From NCBI RefSeq assembly GCF_018613715.1, contig NZ_JAGGPT010000006.1, forward strand, positions 62,001-126,000: DNA of 64,000 bases. The letters run 5' to 3'. Position numbers and translations under genes: made by a program. The stretch is from Chryseobacterium sp. ISL-6 (lineage in GTDB: Bacteria > Bacteroidota > Bacteroidia > Flavobacteriales > Weeksellaceae). The notes beneath the pieces were generated by a model, which was given only the letters and a program-made list of their open reading frames with translations, did not search any database and was not told the DNA's origin. Shown here piece by piece: positions 16,692 through 25,969 of the stretch; position 1 is the stretch's first letter; each line of letters opens with the position of its first letter.

Positions 16692-17876
16692 TTACCGGCT
16701 TCTGGAAAAAGATTGTGATTTTTCGGCATCCTTTTCATTCCTCCTTTCCTCTTCTTTCTTCTGATTAGCATCTTCAAACAGGTCAGGATCACCTACCTTT
16801 AAGCTTACTGTGTCGTCATTCTTTTCCTGAACCAGATTTTCCATACCTCTGGCCTGGACATTGGAAATTTCTTTTCCGACAATATTCAAATCGGTAATGA
16901 TTTGCTTATTGTCTGGATATTGCTCTGCTTTGGACTGAAGAAAACCTTTGAGTTTTTGAAGCTCTGCGAGGTATTTTTGACTTTCCTGCTGTTTTTGGTT
17001 CTCTTCCTGCATTTTTGCTAATTTCTGAATTCCTTTAATGATCAGGAATGTCAGTCCGCCATCAATAGCAATGGAAGTAATAAGCAGCATTTTCACCGAA
17101 GCAGAAAGTTTCTTTTCATTATCTGCCTTCGGGCTTAGCTGAATGGTGGTCTCATCATCCAGTTTCACTGCTTTTCCTTTACGCAGCAATTGAAGCTGCT
17201 TTTCCGACAGGGTATGCCCGTTTACCGTTTGCAGTTCATATTTAGTGGTATCAATATCCTTAATGCTCTTCTCTTTTGCATCCAATTCAAAAAGCCTGGA
17301 TTGGAACTGCTTGTTTTTTTCGTTCAAAGGACGAATGATAAAGAGATTGTCATATCTGGTCATCTCCTTTATTTCCCCGTCTATATTGGCTCGCAGAGCA
17401 GCTTTCTCGATTCCGGTCTGATTGATCTGAACCTTATCCCCGATTTTAAAGCCAGTGAGACCCTCTTCCAGCTTATTTCCAAAAAATCTTGTTTTTCCTC
17501 TTTCATTTTCAACTTCTACAAATAGGGTGATCTCATTTTCAGGGTTATTATTGAAATTGTTTTTCCCGATATGGGTGATCATGCCATAATCAGCCATCAC
17601 CTTATAAAGATTGGTGTTTTTTGAGGTGATTTCAAATAATTCCGCTGAAGACAAGTCCTGATGGCTCACCCAATCTTTAGTGTAGGCATTGACATTCAGC
17701 TTATCGTCAGCTATCTTAAAAGTCAGCCTGCTTGTATCATTTTCAGCAATCAGCACCCCTCCTTTGAGGAAGTTGTAGACTTCCTGCTGCGAGAGCTTTT
17801 GGGAGAACTGGTTGTCTTCGGTCATGATCCCGAATTTCTTTAAATCGTCTGTGAGAAATGTTGTGTTATTTTCCAT
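16692..17876 (-). CDS. ICE-associated protein with DUF4099/DUF3945-like regions and a membrane segment
   Basis: This 394-residue protein begins with a DUF4099-like region (FLTDDLKKFGI, then LSQQEVYNFLKGG) and later has the block VNGHTLSEKQLQLLRKGKAV typical of DUF3945. A single hydrophobic segment at about residues 265-285 (MLLITSIAIDGGLTFLIIKG) is followed by a coiled-coil Gln/Glu/Lys-rich tail (about 287-330) and a charged C-terminus. It is probably inner-membrane tethered through the middle. It starts 11 bp inside the end of the M23 peptidase gene, so the two are coupled. Function is unknown. Confidence 0.65.
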   Translation of the reverse strand: MENNTTFLTDDLKKFGIMTEDNQFSQKLSQQEVYNFLKGGVLIAENDTSRLTFKIADDKLNVNAYTKDWVSHQDLSSAELFEITSKNTNLYKVMADYGMITHIGKNNFNNNPENEITLFVEVENERGKTRFFGNKLEEGLTGFKIGDKVQINQTGIEKAALRANIDGEIKEMTRYDNLFIIRPLNEKNKQFQSRLFELDAKEKSIKDIDTTKYELQTVNGHTLSEKQLQLLRKGKAVKLDDETTIQLSPKADNEKKLSASVKMLLITSIAIDGGLTFLIIKGIQKLAKMQEENQKQQESQKYLAELQKLKGFLQSKAEQYPDNKQIITDLNIVGKEISNVQARGMENLVQEKNDDTVSLKVGDPDLFEDANQKKEEERRNEKDAEKSQSFSRSR

Positions 17877-18708
17877 TGTTATAATCTGCTAAAGCGTTAT
17901 TGGTTTGTATTAAATCGTTTAAAAATTGAATGGGATTGATATATCTTCCGTTTTCTTTGACTGCAAAATGTAAATGTGGAGCGGTACTTTTTCCGGTATT
18001 GCCGCTCAGGGCAATAATATCCCCGGAATAGATGATATCACCTTCAGAGAAAAAAATCCTGGAAAGGTGCATATACATGGTTTCAAAATCACCGTGACGT
18101 ATTTTAATGTAGTTTCCGGCACCACCACTGTAACCTGCACCTGTTACAATGCCGTCCAGAACAGCAAATACATAATCGCCATTGGCACGTAAATCCACTC
18201 CTGCATGAAATTTCTCCACTTTATCTACCGGATGGAACCGGGTTCCGAAATTTGAGGTGATAATCATTCTTTTGAGCGGCATAAAAACAACCTGCTCTTC
18301 CCTAAAATCATTGTTACCCTCGGTAATCAGGTCTAGCTTTTTATACCGCTTTGTCTTCCCTACCGCTTCATTATTTTCTTCCAGGGGTAGATCTTCCTCT
18401 ACATCGCCGGCTTCCGGTTTTTCAGTTCCCGGTACAGGCTGCTTTTCTACAAAAGTTTCCGATCGGGATTTTGATTCTTTTCTTTCTGTGGATTCCGCAC
18501 CTTTTCTTTTATCAGCTTCCCTGGGTTCTTTTAGTTTTCTGCCGGACCTGCCTTCAATATGGTAGGACAGGAAACTTCCTCCAAAACGGTTCTCTGAAAG
18601 AGGGGTAACAGCAATGCTATTGAGCCTGCCACTGTATAAAACCGTATTGAACTGTGAATAGAATTTTGAAAAAAGAAACAAAGGAATGAGGATTACTATT
18701 TTTTTCAT
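17866..18708 (-). CDS. M23-family peptidoglycan metallopeptidase
   Basis: This 280-residue secreted protein has a signal peptide at 1-18 (IVILIPLFLFSKFYSQ), a charged low-complexity linker (about 50-120, Lys/Glu/Arg-rich) and a C-terminal LytM/M23 domain. Zinc-binding motifs are visible: HAGVDLRANG (HxxxD) and APHLHFAV (HxH). The core GxGxYIKIRHGDFETMYMHLS-like strand is present. The enzyme cleaves peptidoglycan cross-links and in a conjugation locus probably opens the wall for assembly of the transfer apparatus, like VirB1-type hydrolases (inference). It lies 42 bp downstream of the coupling-protein gene. Confidence 0.9.
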   Translation of the reverse strand: MKKIVILIPLFLFSKFYSQFNTVLYSGRLNSIAVTPLSENRFGGSFLSYHIEGRSGRKLKEPREADKRKGAESTERKESKSRSETFVEKQPVPGTEKPEAGDVEEDLPLEENNEAVGKTKRYKKLDLITEGNNDFREEQVVFMPLKRMIITSNFGTRFHPVDKVEKFHAGVDLRANGDYVFAVLDGIVTGAGYSGGAGNYIKIRHGDFETMYMHLSRIFFSEGDIIYSGDIIALSGNTGKSTAPHLHFAVKENGRYINPIQFLNDLIQTNNALADYNNGK

Positions 18709-18750
18709 TTACTTTTTTTTAGGTATTATTAAAAGTTATGCTTAGGCATT

Positions 18751-20730
18751 TCACATAAATTCCTGAATGACAAGCTCTACTTCACGGTTGATCCGTAGAA
18801 AATTGGACATCAGTATTTTGTTTTTGTTGTCATTTCCGGATTCATCCGTAAAGTTGTAGTACACCGGCAGGTCAATATAATTCTGCTCTTCAGTTTTAAG
18901 AGCTTCCCTATCCAGGTTAATCTTTCCGTGAATAGCCGAAGTTGTATATTCCTGCGTTTCATTCTGCTCGTCTTTGGCTACAATCCCAACCATTTCTCCG
19001 GTTCTGAGTCCGGCTATCTTTCCGGCCGGAATCAGGTTATCCATTTTCTCCTGAATGGAAATCGTGGTCTGATTGTTATTGATCGACATCGACTGTGATT
19101 TTTGCTTCACTTTTCCGAATACTTTTTCAAGCCAGTCGAGCGTGCTTTTATCCCTTGCACTACCGCTGAGGATATTCCCAATAATAGCGGTAATGGTATC
19201 TGCCACCTCTTTTTTATAAAATTGTTTAAACTGCGGAATTTCCTGCAATCCTAATACAACAGCTACTTTATTACTCCGTGCCGTAGCAATAAGGTTGTCG
19301 ATTTTATGGATATAGATGGTAGGCAGCTCATCGGCAATAATCCCGCTGGGAAGATTCCCTTTGGAATTGATCTGCTTTAATAACCGATTCAATACCGTGG
19401 AATACAATGCCGAGTTAATATCCTGGGTATTGGGATCAGATGCCAGAACGATAATGGTCGGATGCTTCGGATCGGATATCTTCAGGTTGACTTCATCCCC
19501 GGAGAAAACCCAAAAACTTTCTTTAGTTGCTAATCTCGACAGGAAGATCTTAAGGGTTCCGATTTGTCCTTCCAGCTGGTCAAAAGCCTTATTGTCATAA
19601 GCGGATTTGAACGTAGACAACAAAGAATGCAGCTCAATATTGGTAAACAGTGTACTAAAAATTTCCTTATAGCTTCTGTTCATAAAAGCCAGCAAATGCG
19701 GAAGGGTTGAAAATTTCCCATTCTCGTATTTTGCCAGAAACGCAATGCACGACGACAGGAAATTAATGGCGGATTGGGTAAAGAACTGATCGCTCCCACC
19801 TCCTAAACCACCTCCTTTCTGTAGCGAAGAGACCATTGCTTCTGCCATTTCCTGTGCTTCAGCCAGTGTGGACAGGTATTCTTTCCTTAAGGGATTGATA
19901 CGCCTTGATTTCTCCACTTCATTGAGGTTAATCACAGCAAAATCATAGTTATAATCCTTTTCATGCTGCTTTTTCAGCCTGTAATGATAATAAGCAATCT
20001 TTCCCAAATCCGGGTGTTTATAGTCATAAATACAAAGGCAAAAATTTTTCTGGATCAATTGGCGGATCGCAGGGGCTATAATTCCAAAAGATTTTCCACT
20101 TCCCGGAACTCCGATCACGATCGTGCCTTTAAAAGGATTGATATTGATCCAGCCTTTGTTCATCCGCTTGTTATAATAGAACAGGTACGGAATATTAATC
20201 GAGAAATCAGTATTAATCAGTTCCTTATTCTGGTCAAAGCTCTCTTCTTCAATATTCCAGCGGTCTTTACCCAATTGATGCTTCATGATCTTGCTGATAT
20301 TATCGGCTCCCAATAAAGTAATCAGTACTCCCAAAAATGACAGCAGGGCATAAGCTGCCTGATAGATGTTAAAATGCGGAGCTAAAAGCATCGCATCTTT
20401 TCTAAGGGTATCATTAATAAATAGTAATGAGCCGAACATCATCAGTAGCCCACAAATAATCGGAAGGATAATGGATTTTGCAACACCCATGTCCTGATTC
20501 TTTTTCGGCTTTGTTCCGATGGCAATCAGTATAATCAGCACAATTTCTGCACACTTCGCATGAAGCGGAGGAAACAGAAATGGCATTTTGCCCAATGATT
20601 TTAATAATTTTGGAAGTATCGGAATTTGCGCTGTCCCAAAAAACAAAATGCTGCATTCTATCAAAACCAGCATATACACCGCTTTCTGAAAGAAACCGTA
20701 TGTTTTCTGTTGTTCTTTACTTTCCTGCAT
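18751..20730 (-). CDS. Type IV coupling protein (VirD4/TraG-like DNA transfer ATPase)
   Basis: This 659-residue protein has four N-terminal hydrophobic segments (about residues 15-145), then a cytoplasmic ATPase: Walker A GTIVIGVPGSGKSFGII (about 205-221), Walker B-type GIIADELPTIYIH, and a downstream AVVLGLQEIPQF segment typical of T4CPs. It recruits the relaxase-DNA complex to the secretion channel at the inner membrane. In Bacteroidetes mobilisation modules the equivalent is often called MobC. It is separated from traN by a strong terminator, so it probably has its own promoter in the short gap or is expressed by read-through. It heads the second minus-strand block (M23 peptidase, DUF proteins). 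Confidence 0.88.
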   Translation of the reverse strand: MQESKEQQKTYGFFQKAVYMLVLIECSILFFGTAQIPILPKLLKSLGKMPFLFPPLHAKCAEIVLIILIAIGTKPKKNQDMGVAKSIILPIICGLLMMFGSLLFINDTLRKDAMLLAPHFNIYQAAYALLSFLGVLITLLGADNISKIMKHQLGKDRWNIEEESFDQNKELINTDFSINIPYLFYYNKRMNKGWININPFKGTIVIGVPGSGKSFGIIAPAIRQLIQKNFCLCIYDYKHPDLGKIAYYHYRLKKQHEKDYNYDFAVINLNEVEKSRRINPLRKEYLSTLAEAQEMAEAMVSSLQKGGGLGGGSDQFFTQSAINFLSSCIAFLAKYENGKFSTLPHLLAFMNRSYKEIFSTLFTNIELHSLLSTFKSAYDNKAFDQLEGQIGTLKIFLSRLATKESFWVFSGDEVNLKISDPKHPTIIVLASDPNTQDINSALYSTVLNRLLKQINSKGNLPSGIIADELPTIYIHKIDNLIATARSNKVAVVLGLQEIPQFKQFYKKEVADTITAIIGNILSGSARDKSTLDWLEKVFGKVKQKSQSMSINNNQTTISIQEKMDNLIPAGKIAGLRTGEMVGIVAKDEQNETQEYTTSAIHGKINLDREALKTEEQNYIDLPVYYNFTDESGNDNKNKILMSNFLRINREVELVIQEFM

Positions 20731-20744
20731 AATCTTTAGGATAT

Positions 20745-20780
20745 AAAAAACAGACAGCCCGGAAATTCCGGGACTGTCTG
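20745..20780 (-). terminator. Strong terminator at the end of the tra operon
   Basis: A long stem (CAGACAG-x-CCCGGAA / TTCCGGG-CTGTCTG, 14 bp with one bulge) is followed on the minus strand by six T (plus-strand As at 20745-20750). It lies between traN and the coupling-protein gene and divides the conjugation genes into two transcription units. Confidence 0.8.
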
Positions 20781-20804
20781 CTAAGGTTAGTATAAATAGG
20801 TTTG

Positions 20805-21695
20805 TCAGAAAGTATCCGCCTGTAAAATATCGGAATATTTGACTTCCAGGTTAATGGTTCGTCCGCTGATCTGGTTTTCAATCAGCCTTATATTCAACAT
20901 TTTGTTATTAGGATAAGTGAATTTTTTGAACACAAAAATATTCCGGTAAGACTTTTTGAATTTCTTTACGTTATATAACCTAAAGACCGGTTCAATCTCA
21001 ATGGATTGTACATTCGTTGCTTTATAGATTTTCCTGTCATCTATTGAGAATTTAAGCTTGTCAATGTCATAGGCAAGATTGGTTTTGTTTTTAAAGCTGA
21101 CATCCAGAAAAACATAATCACCGAAAGTATAGACGTTATTCAATTGTGATACCATGCCTAAATCCTTATTCTTCCTGAGAATTTTATTTTCCTTTTTTTC
21201 AATCAGCTGCATTGAATATTTTCTCAGCTCAGCATTGGACATCTGAAATTCCGGATATTCCAAAGGCTGCATATCGTGAGGTGAAATTTCGATGTTGGTA
21301 ATGATATCATAAGAACTATCTTCTTTAAAGATGAGTTTGTATTGAGCCATAAAGGATTGCCCGACAATTGTAATGATACCCAGCTCCTGGTGATCAAAAT
21401 AGGCTATAGGAATCTCCACTGTCTTTTTCAGGCTGTCGTTCACAAAATGTTTTTCCTCTTCGCTCTGCTGAATTTTAATCCTGACCACATTTTCGGCAGG
21501 CAGATCACCAATGAGGCGGTTGGTGCTTAAATCCACAAACTGCACCGGTTCGGGGCTTCGGAAATGCAGGTTGACATCCCTGGAAATATTGATTTCGGGA
21601 AGCCCGCTTTTATACACTTTGGAAAGAGCCTGATTTTGTGCAAAAGTATATGCTGATATCAGCATCAGGGTGAGGGTAAATAATAGTTTCTTCAT
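20805..21695 (-). CDS. traN: Conjugative transfer protein TraN (VirB9-like)
   Basis: This 296-residue periplasmic protein has a signal peptide (MKKLLFTLTLMLISAYTFAQ). The N-terminal half (INISRDVNLHFRSPEPVQFV, then ENVVRIKIQ) and the C-terminal beta domain (VFLDVSFKNKTNLAYDIDKL, then FVFKKFTYPNNKMLNIRLIE) match the Bacteroidetes conjugative transposon TraN family. That family is the equivalent of VirB9, part of the outer-membrane core complex with TraM. It follows traM by 3 bp and is the last gene of the tra transcript. Confidence 0.88.
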   Translation of the reverse strand: MKKLLFTLTLMLISAYTFAQNQALSKVYKSGLPEINISRDVNLHFRSPEPVQFVDLSTNRLIGDLPAENVVRIKIQQSEEEKHFVNDSLKKTVEIPIAYFDHQELGIITIVGQSFMAQYKLIFKEDSSYDIITNIEISPHDMQPLEYPEFQMSNAELRKYSMQLIEKKENKILRKNKDLGMVSQLNNVYTFGDYVFLDVSFKNKTNLAYDIDKLKFSIDDRKIYKATNVQSIEIEPVFRLYNVKKFKKSYRNIFVFKKFTYPNNKMLNIRLIENQISGRTINLEVKYSDILQADTF

Positions 21696-21698
21696 AGG

Positions 21699-22955
21699 TT
21701 AAGGATTGGTATTGGTTTTATAAATGTTCTTTTTCTTATTCTCCAGCTCTTTGTTATCAATGAGATAGACAAAAGAATTGTATTTGATCTTCGCTTTATT
21801 CTTCCGAATCACATCAGCAATGGTCTTGGAGGAGGATTGGTATACAGAGGTCAGGGTCGTGGTAAAGAAATCTGTACTTCCGGTTGAAAGGTTTTGCCCC
21901 TGCACAATATTTTCGCCCATAGAACGGGTCATTTCCCGGAATGCAGAACCCGGTACATATAAGCCTTCCATTCCGTCAATATCATAAATATTCAGGTTGA
22001 TGGGCAGGATTTCATTCTGATGCATAACCGATACAATATGCAGGCTTACCCTTTGAAGTGAAAATCCACTGATCAGGGCATACAAGGGTGTCCCTTTCGA
22101 GATTTTGGTATTGCCGACATAGACATCTTCCAGCAGGCGGATACGAATCCGGCTTCCCATAAAGCCTTTGATATTTTCATCAATAACCGCTTTAATAAAA
22201 GAGCTTTGCTTTTCCCGGTAAATAGAATTGAAATCAGCACTTTTGGCAGCTTTGGTAACTTTCAGAGTAGAGTTCAAAAAGAAATCTTTTTCCTTTTCAT
22301 TTTTTTTCAGCTTTTCCACCAGCTTAGCCTGCTGTTTCAATTCCGGGTTGTTGGCTTTTTCAATGCTGTCCATGAGCATCATTTGCTCACGCATGAGCGC
22401 CATTTGTTCTTTCTTCCAATCCGCAGCTTCATTCTTTTGTTCCCGGGAATCCCCGGAACCTTGCTGCTGGTTGTCTCCGTTAAGCATCTTAAGCATCTTC
22501 ATGCTTCGTTCATACTGCTCGTCTTCACGCTGTTTGCTTTGCCTTCCGTCGATTGCGTTGTAATAGGACTGCTGGCCTGCCCGCCTTGAAAGGTTGTTAA
22601 GCCTTTCTTTTTCCCGGGCATAATTCAGGCTGTCAATATGTCTTTTTTGACGGTCAGAAAGGTTATCGTCGAATGTTTCAAGATTTTCCTGTTCGTCTCC
22701 AAAGCCGTCAATCATGGTCCTCCCGTCTGTCCGCCTGTCAAAGAAATCGGCATAGGCATCGGCTTTGCCCTTGATCTCAGACCGTTCTCCGACTTTTCCA
22801 AGGTCGGTAGATATGTCCTTACTCTCGGCAAGCTTATTCTTATCTTTTTCTGATCCTTCTGCAAACTGGGTATAAAAATACCCTATCATCAGGACGAATG
22901 GCAGGGCAATGAGCGGAAGGACGTATTTGGGTTGCTTTACATTAAGTTTCTTCAT
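21699..22955 (-). CDS. traM: Conjugative transfer protein TraM (VirB10-like)
   Basis: This 418-residue protein has one N-terminal membrane anchor (about residues 9-30), a long charged and Gln-rich region with coiled-coil character (about 90-220), and a conserved C-terminal domain (SRIRIRLLEDVYVGNTKISK, then LPINLNIYDIDGMEGLYVPG). This domain order is the TraM family of Bacteroidetes conjugative transposons, analogous to VirB10, which spans the periplasm and links the inner and outer complexes. It overlaps the preceding small membrane gene by 4 bp and precedes traN by 3 bp. Confidence 0.88.
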   Translation of the reverse strand: MKKLNVKQPKYVLPLIALPFVLMIGYFYTQFAEGSEKDKNKLAESKDISTDLGKVGERSEIKGKADAYADFFDRRTDGRTMIDGFGDEQENLETFDDNLSDRQKRHIDSLNYAREKERLNNLSRRAGQQSYYNAIDGRQSKQREDEQYERSMKMLKMLNGDNQQQGSGDSREQKNEAADWKKEQMALMREQMMLMDSIEKANNPELKQQAKLVEKLKKNEKEKDFFLNSTLKVTKAAKSADFNSIYREKQSSFIKAVIDENIKGFMGSRIRIRLLEDVYVGNTKISKGTPLYALISGFSLQRVSLHIVSVMHQNEILPINLNIYDIDGMEGLYVPGSAFREMTRSMGENIVQGQNLSTGSTDFFTTTLTSVYQSSSKTIADVIRKNKAKIKYNSFVYLIDNKELENKKKNIYKTNTNP

Positions 22956-23332
22956 CGCGTATTCTTTATTTGGTATTTATCCAGCAGGTATTTTATCCTT
23001 ACGCTGTCTGATGTGCTCAGGACTGTTTTTCTGCGGTAATAGTCGAGCTCTTTCAGGGCCTGCCGTAGATCCATAATTTTTTCTGTTTCCCTGACGGTCG
23101 CCCCAAAGGAGGTTGTCGCGTCTTTCAGGATGTTTTGCTTCTTCATCTTTTCATACTCAGGAACGGAAACTTTCTGCACATAGACCAGGTTCCCGATCGT
23201 AAAAAGGACGGAAAAGAAAATGAGCCCGAACATGATATAAAATGCTTTTTGGGGATACTTTTCCGCGAAATGCTCCGCCCTTTTCCAGAGCAGGATTTTT
23301 TCGCTGTTCATTATTTTTTGCTGTTTTTCCAT
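22952..23332 (-). CDS. Small membrane protein at the traL position
   Basis: This 126-residue protein has one membrane segment at about residues 31-50 (AFYIMFGLIFFSVLFTIGN), a short cytoplasmic N-terminus and a charged periplasmic tail (ETEKIMDLRQALKELDYYRR). In CTn-type tra operons a small single-span protein (TraL, DUF3989) lies between traK and traM; position, size and topology agree, though similarity is too low for me to assign the name firmly. It overlaps both neighbours by 1-4 bp. Confidence 0.7.
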   Translation of the reverse strand: MEKQQKIMNSEKILLWKRAEHFAEKYPQKAFYIMFGLIFFSVLFTIGNLVYVQKVSVPEYEKMKKQNILKDATTSFGATVRETEKIMDLRQALKELDYYRRKTVLSTSDSVRIKYLLDKYQIKNTR

Positions 23333-23946
23333 TATCTGAATTTTTCTTTAACGGATATATCCGAGTTATCTAAGGTTTTCCATTTTTCGATCAGTACACC
23401 GTGGGGATTGTTCGGGGAACGTGGAATATCCTTTACAAATCCTTCTGTAACCAGCTTCCTGACAATAAGCTGTGTCTTCCGGTTAATCACCTGTGTACCA
23501 TAATAGATAAATTTTAAATTCTGCTCATCAAGCTTTACACTATCAGCTTTTACCGTCATCACACTGTTGGAGGAAATAATCTGGTTATAAAAGCCTTTCT
23601 CTTTCAGGTTCATATATTCTTTCATCCCGCTGTCATCAATGAGATACAGTGCCTTTTTGGTCTGCTCCCTGATGTAATCATCATCGGCAGATAAGGTGAA
23701 AAACAGGGAATGAAAGAGATCGATCTGCGCTTTATATTCAACAGGACGGTTCATCAGTAAATCGGTCTGCTTTACCAGAACCGGAACACCGTTATCCAGC
23801 ACATAGATGGATTTTCTGGCGTCCTGAATCTGCTTGTAGGAAAACACAAGCCCTGCAATAACCACGATCACGGATAGGACAAGGCAGCCTATAGAGGTCA
23901 CCCGGTTGATTTTTATTTTTTGTTCGATATTTTTTACGAGTCCCAT
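23332..23946 (-). CDS. traK: Conjugative transfer protein TraK (VirB8-like)
   Basis: This 204-residue protein has a single N-terminal anchor (about residues 17-38, SIGCLVLSVIVVIAGLVFSY) and a periplasmic domain (VEYKAQIDLFHSLFFTLSAD, then FKFIYYGTQVINRKTQL-type strands). This is the TraK family of Bacteroidetes conjugative elements, a VirB8-like assembly factor of the inner-membrane complex. It begins 3 bp after traJ and shares a base with the next gene. Confidence 0.88.
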   Translation of the reverse strand: MGLVKNIEQKIKINRVTSIGCLVLSVIVVIAGLVFSYKQIQDARKSIYVLDNGVPVLVKQTDLLMNRPVEYKAQIDLFHSLFFTLSADDDYIREQTKKALYLIDDSGMKEYMNLKEKGFYNQIISSNSVMTVKADSVKLDEQNLKFIYYGTQVINRKTQLIVRKLVTEGFVKDIPRSPNNPHGVLIEKWKTLDNSDISVKEKFR

Positions 23947-23948
23947 AA

Positions 23949-25121
23949 TTATATTTTCATTAGTGATGCACCTTTGGTGGCGACTGCCATTCCTGCACGT
24001 TTCATTTTGCTCATGACCCCTGCATTACTGCCTCCTGACGGTATAATATAGTTGGCAAGAGTGGGCACACATAATATACCTACTGCTGTAATCAAAAAAC
24101 ACACAATTACGAGTCCGAAAGACATGATACCGCTGCTTGAATAGGTAAGCAGCAAATCCATGTTTTTGATACTTCCGTCACCATTGATGATCTGGTCATA
24201 GCGTTCAATTTCAGCTTCAAAGGCAAAAAGCTGGAGCAGTGTCCCGATCTTCAGGATAATAAATGCTACAAATCCGTACAGATTGACATTGATAAACCTT
24301 GCAACCCATTGCGACAGGAAATTGGAAAATGCCGGGAATACCGATAATCCCACCGGAATAGGGCCGACGATGATCAGAATCGTTGAAAATATCAGTTGGA
24401 TAAAAAATATGCCATACACACAGACTCGTAATATCCATAATCCGATCAGTTCCAATGCACTGGAAATCGCAAGCTGTAATCCCACCTGTAAACGGAGATA
24501 GAGTTCATACACAGGACTCATCAGACCGGTTAAGCCGTCTCCCATCATATCCAGCCCTTGTTCAATCAAAGACTGGTCTCCGGCTTCCTGCTGTTGTATT
24601 TCGGCCTGTGCCTTTGCCTGCTCTTCAACAATCCGGTCTACAACCTGCTGCTGTTTCTTGAATCGTACCCAACGTAAAGAATTGAGCTCCTGCTGGCTTT
24701 CCACAAAGCTTCCTTCTGATACATCCTGTAATTTCATTAATGGGGTCCTGAGAATTCCCACAAAAGATACCCAGTTCATAATAACAAGACCGATGGCAAA
24801 GGGTTTAAGCATCGGAACAATTTCCCATTCCCGGTCTCCACTGATCATCTGCCAGCCGATATTTCCGAGATAAAGCAGGGCCCCGACCCCGGCAACTGCC
24901 TGTCCGAAAAGGATGAACTTTCCATACTCTGCCGTCATGAAGCTATCGTATAAAGGCAGGAATTTTTCGGTAAACCATCCTTCCAATACGCCTTCGCCCT
25001 GTAAAAAGTCCATGGCCTTCTGATAATACTCATCGCTGTGAGTGTCCTGCGAAAAGACAAGGCATGGGATAAAGAGAAGCATTAACAGCGTAATGCTTCT
25101 TACTATCATTTTTTGTTTCAT
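23949..25121 (-). CDS. traJ: Conjugative transfer protein TraJ (VirB6-like)
   Basis: This 390-residue polytopic protein has a signal-like first segment (LLMLLFIPCLVFSQ), then the family block GAVAGVGALLYLGNIGWQM-like near residue 75-95 and PMLKPFAIGLVIMNW, which match TraJ of Bacteroidetes conjugative transposons. Further membrane segments fall at about 215-245, 250-275, 280-300 and 330-360. TraJ corresponds to the VirB6 inner-membrane channel component. A Gln/Glu-rich segment (KKQQQVVDRIVEEQAKAQAE) lies at about residue 155-175. It sits 18 bp downstream of the preceding gene. Confidence 0.88.
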   Translation of the reverse strand: MKQKMIVRSITLLMLLFIPCLVFSQDTHSDEYYQKAMDFLQGEGVLEGWFTEKFLPLYDSFMTAEYGKFILFGQAVAGVGALLYLGNIGWQMISGDREWEIVPMLKPFAIGLVIMNWVSFVGILRTPLMKLQDVSEGSFVESQQELNSLRWVRFKKQQQVVDRIVEEQAKAQAEIQQQEAGDQSLIEQGLDMMGDGLTGLMSPVYELYLRLQVGLQLAISSALELIGLWILRVCVYGIFFIQLIFSTILIIVGPIPVGLSVFPAFSNFLSQWVARFINVNLYGFVAFIILKIGTLLQLFAFEAEIERYDQIINGDGSIKNMDLLLTYSSSGIMSFGLVIVCFLITAVGILCVPTLANYIIPSGGSNAGVMSKMKRAGMAVATKGASLMKI

Positions 25122-25138
25122 AAATTCTATGTTGCTTA

Positions 25139-25957
25139 TTAGTATAAGTGCCCGGTTAAAACATCCATAAATATTTCAGCGTCACGCCGCTCTTTAGTGA
25201 TCTTTCCGGGATTTTTAGTTTTATAACTTTCCAGTCTGGCTTCCGCCTTCAGCCTGTTTTCAGCCTGCGTGTTCAGGTAGGCAAGATATTTCTTCATCTT
25301 ACGCCATTCGATAAGGCAGTCGTGATAGGCAAGAATCCGTTTGCCTCTTGGCATATCTACCGTTTTGGCTATCCTGTATTTATCCTGCATTACATCGATC
25401 TTTCGTCTGCATTCTCCTATAATTCCGTAATTGTTAAAACGTTCCCACGCTTTATAGGAGGTAAATCCCCACTGATACGGAACCGGAGAACTGGTGTCAA
25501 AATTGTCAAGGCTTTTGAGCATATCTTTATAATACAACAGGTACAGGGGGTCTGCTGATGAAGTGGAGCTCGTATAGTGGTAAAACTCTTTCAGGTTTTC
25601 CTCATAGGTATTTTTTGCTTCCTCCTGGATTTCTTTTGTTCTATCCTGCTGTACAAGGGTAGTGGCATAGCGCTGGTTTTGAAGTCCCCAGGGGCCTAGT
25701 GGGCGGATGTCACTACCGCTTTTGTAATCACGGTTACGGCTTGGGGCCAGCCAGCCCCAAACCATTGCATAGGCATAATTGGTCTGAATACCCAGAAAAT
25801 ATTTGGGCTTGGGCTGCCAGTCGCCCCACTCGTAGAATACCTGCCGTTTTTCCTGTCCTACGATATGCTTGTCTTTTATCCTTTTAATACTTTGCCCTTT
25901 CCCTTCAGCGAGGGGGAACAATAACATTATAAATGTCATGATTAGAATATTTCTCAT
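25139..25957 (-). CDS. Secreted conjugation-operon protein of unknown family
   Basis: This 272-residue protein has a signal peptide (LIMTFIMLLFPLAEGKGQ). The mature part opens with an aromatic stretch (FYEWGDWQPKPKYF, then YAYAMVWGWLAPSRNRDYKSG) followed by helices with many basic residues. It lies between the VirB5-like paralogs and traJ, where CTn elements carry TraI/TraH-type genes of poorly known function. It should be periplasmic. I cannot name the family. Confidence 0.65.
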   Translation of the reverse strand: MRNILIMTFIMLLFPLAEGKGQSIKRIKDKHIVGQEKRQVFYEWGDWQPKPKYFLGIQTNYAYAMVWGWLAPSRNRDYKSGSDIRPLGPWGLQNQRYATTLVQQDRTKEIQEEAKNTYEENLKEFYHYTSSTSSADPLYLLYYKDMLKSLDNFDTSSPVPYQWGFTSYKAWERFNNYGIIGECRRKIDVMQDKYRIAKTVDMPRGKRILAYHDCLIEWRKMKKYLAYLNTQAENRLKAEARLESYKTKNPGKITKERRDAEIFMDVLTGHLY

Positions 25958-25969
25958 CGCTAAAAAATT